Positions 35,601 through 47,600 of a stretch of DNA of 64,000 nt are shown one piece after another (the stretch's first letter is position 1; the number at the start of each line of letters is the position of its first letter). This DNA is from Vandiemenella viatica (lineage: Eukaryota; Arthropoda; Insecta; Orthoptera; Morabidae): positions 221,133,473 to 221,197,472 of the forward strand of contig JARYHS010011408.1 in assembly GCA_031002005.1 (NCBI GenBank). The letters run 5' to 3'. The notes beneath the pieces were generated by a model. The model was not told the DNA's origin. It did not search any database and saw nothing but the letters and a program-made list of their open reading frames with translations. A program made the position numbers and the translations under genes.

Positions 35601-38600
35601 ATATTTTCATAGTAGTTTATTCATTTTTTTCAATCTCTTACATATTTGATCTCATTTCTTTTGCTGCTTATTCCATTGTTATTTCTGATCTAATTACCTC
35701 CCCTCTTTCCCTTTCTTTCTCAACAATACCATAGTTGGCATCTTTCTTACCCACACCCATTGCATATCATATTGCACTGCTGATAAACAGTTTGTAATTT
35801 TCATTGTTCTGTGTATATTCTTTTTTTTTTTTTTTTAAGTGCCATCTTGCCCTCATATGCAGTAAGAACTTAATCATTTGTCCATCATTATTTGAATTTA
35901 CTAATCAGTCCATTTTCTTAAGTACACTTTATACAAAAATTATGTAGCACAGTGTAATAGGAACTGCCTACGAATATGGTAATATGAACTTTAACAACCC
36001 TGACTAATTTGGCAGCTTTAGTTTTCCTGTTACACACGTGAAAGTAATTGAATTTTCATTTGATGTCTTGGTAACTTTATACATCAGGGATTTTTTTTCT
36101 GAAGTTGACTGAACAGTGAAAACCTGGTACAGAAGCCAGAAAAGCTACAAAACGAGAAACTTCTGAATACCTTGTTACTGAAGTTAGCACTGCATGTATG
36201 GTGAGGATGTGACAACCTTTATCAGTGAAGGTGACCACAAAAACAGTTGTTCGCTATTGTCTCCCTGTTATTCCCTATTCTTTGGCAAAAGATATAACCA
36301 AAACTTTTAGTTTTTGATGTTCTAATATTGGTTTAACATTTTACTTTCTTCTGCCAAATTTATTGTTAAAATTTTTAATTTTAGACATTCTTATTGATTT
36401 TTTATATGTCTTTTTAATTAGGATTTAGAATGATGACTCTACAAAACTTGATGCATGTTTAAAATATTGTAAACAGTGGGAACAACATGCATGTGATTTA
36501 TGAAACCTTTATGTAAAAATCAGCAGGTTCAAATTTTCAACAAATTGATATTTGTAAAATTATTTGATGTATTTACACCACAATGGTGTAACATACTCAT
36601 TTGCCTTACTTTATAGTTTGTAAACTGAAAACATCAGTCATATTCCCAAGGCTTGTGAGAGTTGTTAAGGAATCCTTAATTTATCTTGCTGCGTGATTAT
36701 ATAATGTCTGTGTATATAAATTAATGTATATTCCGTTGTACCCTCAGTACGAAACTTGAAGAACAACTTTATTTTTTGTCATTTGTTTGACATCTTTTAT
36801 CCCTACAAAGTCTTTTACAAGTTCTTTAACAAGTTCTTTAACACATCTAACAGTGTCATTCCTAAAAAGAAAAATGCTGGTTGTATTGTAAGAAAAATTC
36901 ATTCTTTTAATGCATTTTTAATAATGTTTTAATTTGAATGAATCTATTGGTAATTGCTGCTAGTTGGTATTATTTATGAATGGCAGATGTTCTTCCCCTA
37001 CCCATCTCTTTATACTACCTCTCACACAGAATCAACAACATGAAGCTAAACTTCTTCTATATGTATACTAAATTTTATCACAGAATTCTTTTGATTCAAA
37101 CTTTCTGAATGTCACCAAATTAATTGAGATGTGTACATTTCCTCTGCTGTATTTGGCGTATTACATATGTGGTTGTGGGTACTTTGTAAAACAAAGTGTT
37201 TTCTAGAGATTACATCTGTTGATTTTTGCAACTTTCTTTTCATTTAAAATATGCAAGACTGAATTTTTAAACTCGATGTTATGTACTAACCTCAGTTACA
37301 AATAAGATAATGGTGACAATGAAACTGCCATTAGGCAATAAAAATAAGGAAGGTTAGGAAAAATATTCATTGCTCACGACAGAGGAAGGTTGGAGGACCA
37401 GCCAAATATGAGAACATGAAAACACACTTTACAATGTTTTGGTGAATAACCTTATTCATGTTGGTGGCGAGATATATGGCAAGAGGAATGATGTGTACAC
37501 ATGCAGGCTTGCCACATGAATGAGCCAAAGATGAACAAAGATGGTAGGATGGGTATTGCAATGGTGATGAGGGAGAAAATTGACCAATGATAACTGTGGG
37601 AATGTATAATCTCTTTGACAACCAGTCAAAATGAAATAAACATTTTAAAAAAAATCTTATAAAAATTTACACTTGCAGAAATTAAAAGTGCAACACACAG
37701 ATGGAGTTGTGATAAATGAATGAAATTTAGCCCCAAGTATCCCCATATGAAGAGCATTAATTGTTTAAAAATTGAAAGTTTTACATGTAATAGTATGAGA
37801 ATTATGGACATGTTTATCATGCAAAATTGCTATGTTTTTTAGTGTATAAGTGGTGAACACTGTGGTGTAACACGACACTTTTTTGTCCACAAGTTCTTGT
37901 TCACCAGTTGTGCCAAGGTGAAGAGTGATGACTCTCTACACCCAAATGTCTAACTGGGAGAGAGGTCGGAGAGTTGGCAAGTTTGAAATGGGTGAACCAT
38001 ATTGTGAAATCTCCAGAAGAGTGGGGCTTAGTGCAATGTCAGTATAAAGACTTGTTACACAGTGGATGAAAGAAGGGTCTATTACTCCTAGAGCAGGCAC
38101 AGGTCCATACAGAAGGAAAACGGCCTGTGTAGACTGATGGGATATTAGCATAGGTTGAGGCCAGGATGTGTAGGATGTGTTCGTTGGCTAGTTTCCATCT
38201 ATGGAGTTCTGAAAATGTAGTGGAATATGGAAATTAGGGATTGTCCCATTGTTTGAACAAATGATTTTTGAAAACTGCATAAATACCACAATCAGCACTG
38301 CCAGTACTTAGACCTCAAACTTAACCAGTTTAGCAGCACCTTAGTGGGCATTTTCAAACTGGAAGATCTGTGAGGGAGATGGAATTGAGCATGGTGGGTA
38401 GGTACTAACACTCGGGAATGAGTGGAAATCCAAATTACAGTTTGTCTTATTACCCATACTCCAGGTATATGCTGTGTTGGTTCCTTCAAAAGCCCTTGGC
38501 CAAATACTTCCTATTCCTCAATCCTCTCCTGGTTCTAATTACCAAAAAGAGAGAGATGTGTAAGTTGAACTGAGGTTTGGTATTTTGTCAATATTGTGAA

Positions 38601-41600
38601 TATTCTTATTGGGCTCTAACAGTAGAAACTAAGAAGAAATTGTAAGTTAGCATAGAATTAAATCATTATATCATGGTTTATAATGGTGCACCACAAGAAA
38701 AGAGGCTCATGTTGGGGACAGTTGTGATTAGGAAGCAGTGCAAATCTAGAATTAATACTTATGAATAGATTAATGAACACTTAGTAAAGCTCAGGATTAA
38801 AATATAGTCTCTCATATAACCTTATTTTCTCTGATATGTCTTCGAAAACATTTTAAATTAAACTTAGTACATGCTAGCTTAATAGTAAACAACTTTTAGA
38901 AGCATTTTCTGGGATGAAAAGCACTTGAGGATGATGAACATAAAATTCACCAGAGAAGACGAGAGATTCATAAAGGATTTAGAAAGTTTTTGAATCTCTA
39001 GTTCTACATCACTGTCATGAAGAAAGCATAAAATTATGATCAGGTATGACACTAGCCAAAAAAATCTAATCAAAAAGTTTAGTAACTATTACATAAAGCA
39101 CTGTAGCGTGCATAAGAATTTTTTTTTTAGATATTGGCCTTAGTTTTCTATATGTCAGAAAGATTTATATATTAAAATATTCAGAATAAAAAGATGCACA
39201 TCATATGTGAAAACAAAATCCATTGTCAAATGAGAAATAGGCTTTTTAAGCAAAAGTAAGAAAAATTAGATTTCAGCATTTTGAGGACCAACAGGGATAT
39301 AGATTTCACTGATCACGAATATATACTTTTTTTTGACAATACCAGCAGTATTTAAGTGTTAAAAGTTAAATTAGAAGTTAATATAGTACGGTGCAAGATC
39401 ACAATGTTTTTACCAAGACTAACAGCAAAGCAAAATCAGATGAGACAGATAGAGAATTAGGAAGGAAGTACTTTAGAAACTTTATAAAAATACTACAGGA
39501 TAGGGGAATTTTTGCTAAGTGACTTTATTTCAGCTCCATCAGAGCAACAGTTCCATAGAAATTAAATATAGAGCATTTATTTTGATTGCACCATAAGGGA
39601 GGAAATAAGGTTTTATAAAAATTATTCTTAAAGTACAAAGAGCCCAGTAGGGTAACATACATCAAAAGTTGGGGGAAATTCTAAGGAATATTTTGGTGCT
39701 AGGATCAGCTCGGGGGAGTAGGAACTTCAGGAATAATTTGAAATTTAGTGATTTTTAACTTTGGGAATTAATAACTTTTAAACTATGGGGTTTTGGCAAA
39801 AGTCATCATGGGACTAAATAACAAGAAAAACTGAGGCTATCACATACTGAAATTTCAGTAAGATTGGAGTAAAATTAAGAATTTTATCTCGAGTCCGATA
39901 AATAAGGGCTACAGGACTTCCTAGTTCAAGCATCCTTTGCCCGACTTTCAAGACAAATGGACACATGTCAGGGAGTTCCATGATGTTGGAATTTGAAAAT
40001 ATTGAGTAGTTGCATAATGTCAGAGTTAGTCATCTGCATGAACTTCTTGCAATAGTGACTTAGAATTTCTTCTGTATTGGGGGATACAGGATGCAAGTTT
40101 GCCAGGAGAGCTAGACTGGTAGAGTAGTGCCTACCTGCAATCTTATGTTACAGGTCCATCAGTTTGATGCCTTATTTGATAACCTGGTACCGAAAAGTGT
40201 AAGAGAACTTGTTTTGAGAATACAGATTTTGGATTCTAGATAAAGTGCGCTTTTTTTCCTTTTGATACCTTTATCTGTTGGGGTGACGACAATAGTTTGG
40301 CAACTGATTAGAACATATGCAACATTTAATAGTGGTTACAGCTTAACAAGTAATATTTGGTTCACCCCCAAGTAAGCATTTCATTGTGACAAGGGTATAT
40401 TTGACAGTTCAGGTTAAGGACAATTGGAAGATGTACAGAACTTGTATAATAAACTAAAAGAATCCTTGATGCTATCAACAGAAACATTACACAGTTATTG
40501 CAGAGGACCTAAATGTTTGATTGGGAAATAGACTCCTACAGAATGTAATGGGACCATGTAGAGGAAAATTACTGATGAGTTTTTTCTAGCTGTTAAAAAC
40601 TTGAAATACCTATTTTCAGGCATAAAGAACTGCATAAGTTCACATGGATCTGCCAAAATAATATGTCAGTAAGTGATGACATTTTAGCAAATGAGAAAAC
40701 TGAAAAGATTGAAAATGACACTATAGTATACATCTACATCTTTACTCTGCAATTCACAAATACTGTGGGTGGCAGAGGATGCTAAGCACCAATGCTTATT
40801 CAGTGCATTCCAATCCCGAACAGAACAAGGAGAGAAAGGATACATAAATGTATCAGTACGGCATCTTATTTCTTGAATCTTATCCCTTCTGTCATTGTGA
40901 CCTAAATAGGTTGGTGGAAGAAGTATTTCGTTGCATTCGTAAATTAAAGATTTTCGCATATTCTCCAACAAATTCAAATGAAAACAACGTCATCTGTCCA
41001 CCAAACAATCCCAGCCCAACCCACTTATCAGCTCTGTGACACGTAAAGACTGAACTAGCAACCATCGAATCGAGCGGCTCTCCTCTGTACTTTCTCTAAC
41101 GTGTCAATTAATCCCTTTTGATATGGATCCCAAATTCCACAACAGTATTCCAAATGTGAACACACTAGTGTTTTGTATGCTATTTCTTTTGTATGAGCAT
41201 TACAACTTCTCAAAATACGACCTATAAATCTTAGTTTAGAATTAGCTTTGCTTACGACAGAAGTTATGTACAAGTCCCATTTCATGTTGCATTGTACTGT
41301 TACACCTAGATACTTCAGGGAATCCACCATGTCAACAAATGAATTGTTAACTTTGTACTCGTAAGCAAATGGGGTCTTTTTATTACTTATTTGCATTGCC
41401 TTGCATTTTTTGCAGTTAATTGTGAGCTGCCATTTACGGCACCATTCCGACATAGCATCCAGATCATGCTGAATTTCTAAGCAATCATCAGAGCACCTCA
41501 CTTCCCTATAAATAAGTGCATCATCAGCAAAAATTCGCATCCTGCAATTAATGTTGTCACCGAGATCGTTTATAAAAATTAAGAAAAGAAGTGATCGTAT

Positions 41601-44600
41601 TACACTTCCTTGAGGAATGCCCGAAGTAACATCTAGCTTAGAAGAGGCTACTCCGTCAACAACAACATACTGTGACCGACCAGTTAGAAAATCACGTATC
41701 CATTCGCAAATCTGATCAGGTATACCATACGCTTGAATCTTTGCTAAAAGTCGGTTGTGTGGTACAGAGTCAAAAGCTTTCTGAAAATCCAAGAAAATAA
41801 CATCAACTTGTGATCCTGCATCAATAACTTTCATTACGTCATGCGAAAATAGAGCGAGTTGCGTTTCACACGATCGGTTCTTCCGAAATCCGTGTTGGTT
41901 TGCTGTAAGTTACTAGATTTCATCTAGAAACTTCATAATGTTAGAGCATATGACATGCTCCAGAATTCTACTGCAAACAGATGTTTGAGATGTGGGTCGA
42001 TAATTTCTAGGATCGCCCCGATCTCCTTTCTTGAAAACTGGAATCACCTGGGCTATTTTCCAGTCGGAAGGTACTTTTCTTTCTTCTAAAGAGTTACAAA
42101 ATATATTCGACCGAAATGGTTCTATTTCTTCTGCGTATTCCGAAAATACTCTTACTGGTATACCATTGGGACCCATTGCTTTCCCCCACTTCAGGAGCTT
42201 TAATTGCTTTATGATACCTACACTATCATTTTGTACTGGATTCATCTCAAATTCTACATGCTGTGGAAAAGTGGGGACGTTTTCCATGTTTTCGTCAGTG
42301 AAAGAATTTTTAAATTCAGTGTTAAATATGGTAGCTTTGTCACGGCTGTCATAAACTTCCCGACCGTCTTGTAGTAAAACTGGCATATTGTTGTCACAAC
42401 CACTTACTTTTTTTTACATACGACCAAAATTTCCTTGGATTTTCGATGAGGCTCGTGGAAAGTGAGTTGCATCAAAAGTCATTAAAGGCCTCGCGCATCG
42501 CATTCTTGCCATGTCGTCTTGTCTCAGCTAACATTTCTAAATCACTCCTACACATTGTCCTTCTTGTGCATGCGTTTATCTTCCTTTTCTTTTTGAGTAA
42601 CCTTTTAACTTCACGTGTATACCACGGGGGATCGTTCCCATCCCTGATTGTCCTTTTCTGTATATGTAAGTCCATACCTTCCCTGACTATATTCATTATT
42701 CGAAGCCACATCTCTTCAACCAAGCCTCTTCCTTCTATAAAGATAATGTAATTATCCCTCAAAAATGTTCTTAAACTCTCCTTTGGGGCCTTTCAAAACC
42801 TTTTAATGACCATTTGTGTTTTCTTTTTGAGCGCAGCTGTTAATTTTATTGTAGCAATTACAGCTTTATAATCACCTATTCCCGTGGTGGTAGAAATGTC
42901 CGTGAACAATTCAGGCCTATTTGTAACGAGAATATCTAAAATGTTTTCGTTATCATTGTACAGAATCAAAGATGTCCACAGCACTCATTTTTTGGCTGTT
43001 ACACAATAGGCATCGCCTAAGAGTTGTGTATAAGACAAAGCCAATTACAAAACCTCTAAATGAGGCATTTAAAGAAAATTTGTTAATGGAAGAAAGTATA
43101 CATCTTTTCTACCAACAATGACTTGGTTATATTTTAGGAAATATTCCGGTGCAAAATAATAAAAATCGGTAATGGGAAATGGTTAAAAACAACATTTCAA
43201 TATTACATGGGAGGCTGTAACCATATGAAGTGATATACTAAACAAAGATATTGCAAATATAATTAAAAAATAAGAAAGTTAAACAACTAGAAAATCCTAC
43301 AGTGAAAAAATATAATCGTGCACAAAACAACAGCTATAGTTAATGGAGAAGCAAGAAAGATAAGAGAGAAAGCTGAAAGAATTACATAAATGTTATGAAA
43401 CATCATCTCCATGGTAGGTAGGAAAGAACTACAGAATGCCAAGATATTTGAGTAAAATGCTAAAAGGATAAACTGATTTACAATTCTATACCTAAGACAG
43501 ATTGGTTACATTATTTTGTTGCCCTCTGTATGGATAAACATGAAGATTAAACAGAAATCGACTTCACTGCAGAAATCAACAAATATGTAGATCTAATACA
43601 ATTGAATGAAGTTGCCAAAGTAATTTTTTTTATATAAAGCTTTATTCATAAAAAAAGTTAATCAAAACGGGTTTGCAGTAGTATAATCATTAAGATTAAC
43701 AAGTTTAATTTAATTTAATTGCAATGGAGCACAGGCTCCGGTGGCAATTTCCCTACACAGCTATCTTCCCCCTATCCTGCACCCACCTACATTTGCCCTC
43801 TACAAATTTTTTCTTTAAATTCCTTCAAAGTTTTCGGTAAATTATTCATCGTTTCTCTTGGTAACTCATTCCAATCCCTGACACCCTTACCTAAAAAAGA
43901 GAATCTTCCTACACCCTTGTGCCTGAAATCGAGTGCCAGCTTGTGGTCATGGTCATCTTTTCCCTTCCATGCACTACTTTTCATACCTACTGCAATATCT
44001 TTCCATGCCTCATCACCAGTATATGCCCTGTACACTCCCATGACCCTCCTCATCCTCCTCCTGTCTTGCAATGAATCCCATTCCAGCTCCTTTATCATAT
44101 CCGTCACTGATTGCATTCTGCGATAATTTCCAGAAACAAATCTAGCAGCCCTTCTTTGCACCCTCTCCAACTCCTGTATTTGATACGTAAAATGAGGGTC
44201 CCATACTACACTACCATATTCGAGCAATGGTCTGACCAAAGTTTTGTAACCCAATTCCTTGACTTCTCTCGTACATCCCCTCATAACTCTCTCCAACAAG
44301 TGCAGAACTCTGAAACCTTTTCCTACCACCTGTCCTATGTGTCCTGCCCAGTTAAGTTTGTTATCAAAAGTAATTCCAAGATATTTGCATTTCAAGTCTT
44401 CAGCAAGCAATTCTTTCCCCACCTTATATTCATAATTAACCTTTTGTTTTTTATTTGTGTATCTAATAAGCTGACTCTTCTTTGCATTTATCTTCATTCC
44501 ATGTTTACTAACCCAATTAGATATCCTGTCCAGATCACCCTGCAACTGTTTACAATCCTCTATCGTTTTGATTCTTTTATACAGCATTATGTCATCTGCA

Positions 44601-47600
44601 AACAATCTAATTTCAGATAGTAAACAGGCAACACAATTATTCATTAGAATAATGAATAGCAATGGTCCCAATACGCTACCCTGTGGCACACTCATTTTTA
44701 CTTCCACTTCTTTTGATACTACATTTCCTACCCTAACTTTCTGTTTTCTACCTTTTAAAAATTCTTCTACCCAGCAAATCACTTTCTTATCCACTCCAAT
44801 GGTTTTTACCTTATTTACTACCATTTTATGGCTTACTCTGTCAAACGCCTTAGACAGATCTAGTGCTACACTATCAATTTGGCCTCCCTTGTCCATTTCA
44901 TCTGAAATATCTTGCATATATCCCACCAACTGAGATTCGCATGAATATCCTTGCCTGAAACCATGTTGCCTGCTTGAAAACCAATTACGTTCCTCACATA
45001 TATTTCTGATGTGGTTTCATATCAATCTTTCCATTAATTTACCTACCACTGATGTCAAACTGATTGGCCTGTAATTCTCAACTCTATTTCTCACCCCTCC
45101 CTTATGTACCGGTACTACTATTGCACTTTTCCAGTCCTGTGGTAAGCAGCAAGTGTCTAGACTCAATTTAAATAATATTTCAAGATAAGGTACAATGTCA
45201 CATCCGGCTATCTTTAAGATATCTGTAGTAATATTATCTTCACCAGCCCCTTTATGTTTTTTCAGCTTTCTTATTTCCTTCATGATTTCCTCAGGATGGA
45301 TATCAAATTTTTTACTATCGTCATTTCTAATTGTGTTGTTAAGCTCGTTCTCCGAATTAGACCCTCCTGTTTCTGATTCATTTTCCCTAATGCTTTCTCT
45401 GAACCAGTTACTTAAAATCTCTGCCTTTTTCAAATCGTCAGTAACTTCTTCTCCATCCTTATCTATAAGTGTCTCTACATCCTCCCTTCCCCTCAGTTTC
45501 CTGATATAGCCATAGAAATTTCTAGATGCATCAGTCAATGGTCCCCCTGCACTGACAATACTCTTCATAAACCCATCTTTGGCCATTTTCTTTGCTGTTA
45601 TTAAGTCCTTGTTTAGTTGTTTTAAATATTCCCTACTACCCTGCTGTCTCTTAACTCTGTTATGTTCTTTTCTTACCAACCTCTTTAACCTCCTCACTTC
45701 CCTATTATAGTACATAGGATCTCTACTTCTCTTTATTTTTTGCTTTGGAATAAATTTTTCTTCCCCCTTTCTTATTATCTCCTTGAACTCTTTCCACCTT
45801 GACTCTACTGTACCTGAGCCTTCCTTCCATTTGCTGAATTGTTCTCTGAAATATCTCCTCAAATTTGGAACTATTCAAGGTTAGCTTAAAGCAGGAACAG
45901 CCAACCCGTGACCTGTGGTAGGTCAGCATGCAGCCCGCAGAGCTAGATCAGTATATATGTCAACTTTAACTTGCAATGGTGATATAAAACAGTAAAACAC
46001 TCAGTTAGGCTGATTCGGTAGGATGAAAAGTATTAAGTCAAAACTCGGAGAACGAATCACTTATGTTCATTTGGAGAACTTTTTGCAAGTAGCAACAAAT
46101 TCTTTTGATATCAGCATTGATGCAATTAGTTCTGCTAAACAAATTCAAAAGTAGCATTAAGGTAATTGGATTTTCAGTACTTCATTAAATATGTATATTT
46201 CATTTTAAATGGTTTTTTCCCCTTCATAAAAATTTTAAGGTATTTTTTCCAAGAAATTAGTACATGTGGCCCGTTAAAAAATTCTATTTCTAAAATTTGG
46301 CCTGGTTGCAGAAAAAATTGGCCACCTATGGCTTAAAGTATTTTCGTATTTCATGATTCAGTATCATAGAAGCATGTTCATGGTAGGATTAATTAAAATA
46401 TTTTGTTACTACAGGCTTGAATATAAATTATTAATGATTCATATATTTCAAGAAAGTATTGGGAGGCACTGCTATAGTTTACATGGCTGTAATACAAAGT
46501 TTGTACCACATCATGTATATTAAAAGTTAACAAGATGGTAATTGAACCTAAAAAAAAAGAGGAGTGAGGAAAGGTGCTTTTTTTAACGATTATATAGCTC
46601 AACATTTCTCTACCTTTTCAAACTAGATCAGTAAGATGTTTAAAATAACTGTGCAGACCACTAACTTATATGGACCTAATTTTTTCCCTACATGTTTATT
46701 ATTAACCAATCCTGCATATTATCGGCATGTACCCTAGTCCCTTAAGACCTTACGTCTACAATAAGGCCCTCATAAAATGGTCATTAGTCAAATACTGTAA
46801 TGCTGCTCTCTTTGATGCTGACTTGAAACATATAAACTGATATAGTAAATATTCAGATTTTTGCTGGTCATTGAAATATTCATAGCTTTCAGAAAGTTAG
46901 TCTCGTGCACAGCTTTATGTATTATTTTTATATACTGCCTGTGGATCTTATGCGGATCACCTGTGATTTGCTGACCACAGGTTGAGAAACTGTATAAGAT
47001 ACTTTTTCTTCTTCTGATTATCATGTGATTTTTCCAAGGATAGATGATGATTGGAATGAGGGCTATACTTACTCATGAAAATATCAAATGATTATGATCT
47101 GAAAATCTCAGAAAAATGGAAGTAATATAATTCAAGGGTGATTAGCCAGTCCAGGCTAATATTATTATTAATAACAAAATAATATAACAAATTTATGTAT
47201 TTAAGATATAAGGTTCACCAGGAACGACTATGTTAATAACAAAATACAGAAATTTCAATACTTGTATGGAGAAAACAAAATAAATTTTTAGAACACCATA
47301 TGAAACGCAATGATAAAATTTTCAAAGTGATGGCTGTACCAACATTACTCTATAGCTGCAAATCATGGACATTGATGAAACAACAGTTCAGTTGAGATAT
47401 GTCCACCATATGTAGTTTAAAAAGCACAGGCAGTTGAGCCCTGGGGCAGCTCGTTATGGAGGACATGCCAGCAACTCTTTTGGGCAGCCCAGTGGGCCTG
47501 GATTTGTGATTACACAGCATGTTGCTCAGGAATTGGTAAATATTTATACACAATACTGTATGTAGAAGCCATTCACACCAGAAATTATCATAAGCTGTAG

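Larger units (their letters stand above)
43700..46385 (-). mobile_element. Non-LTR retrotransposon (family LINE1), youngest copy
   Basis: The minus strand runs from about 46385 to the 3' end at the AATTTAATTTAATTG tract (43708-43722). A hAT element (45892-46330) interrupts its 5' part. LINE1 sequence (ILNHEIRKYFKLTL) continues on the far side. Other copies are 11131-12535, 15556-16890 and 57480-59520. Confidence 0.87.
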
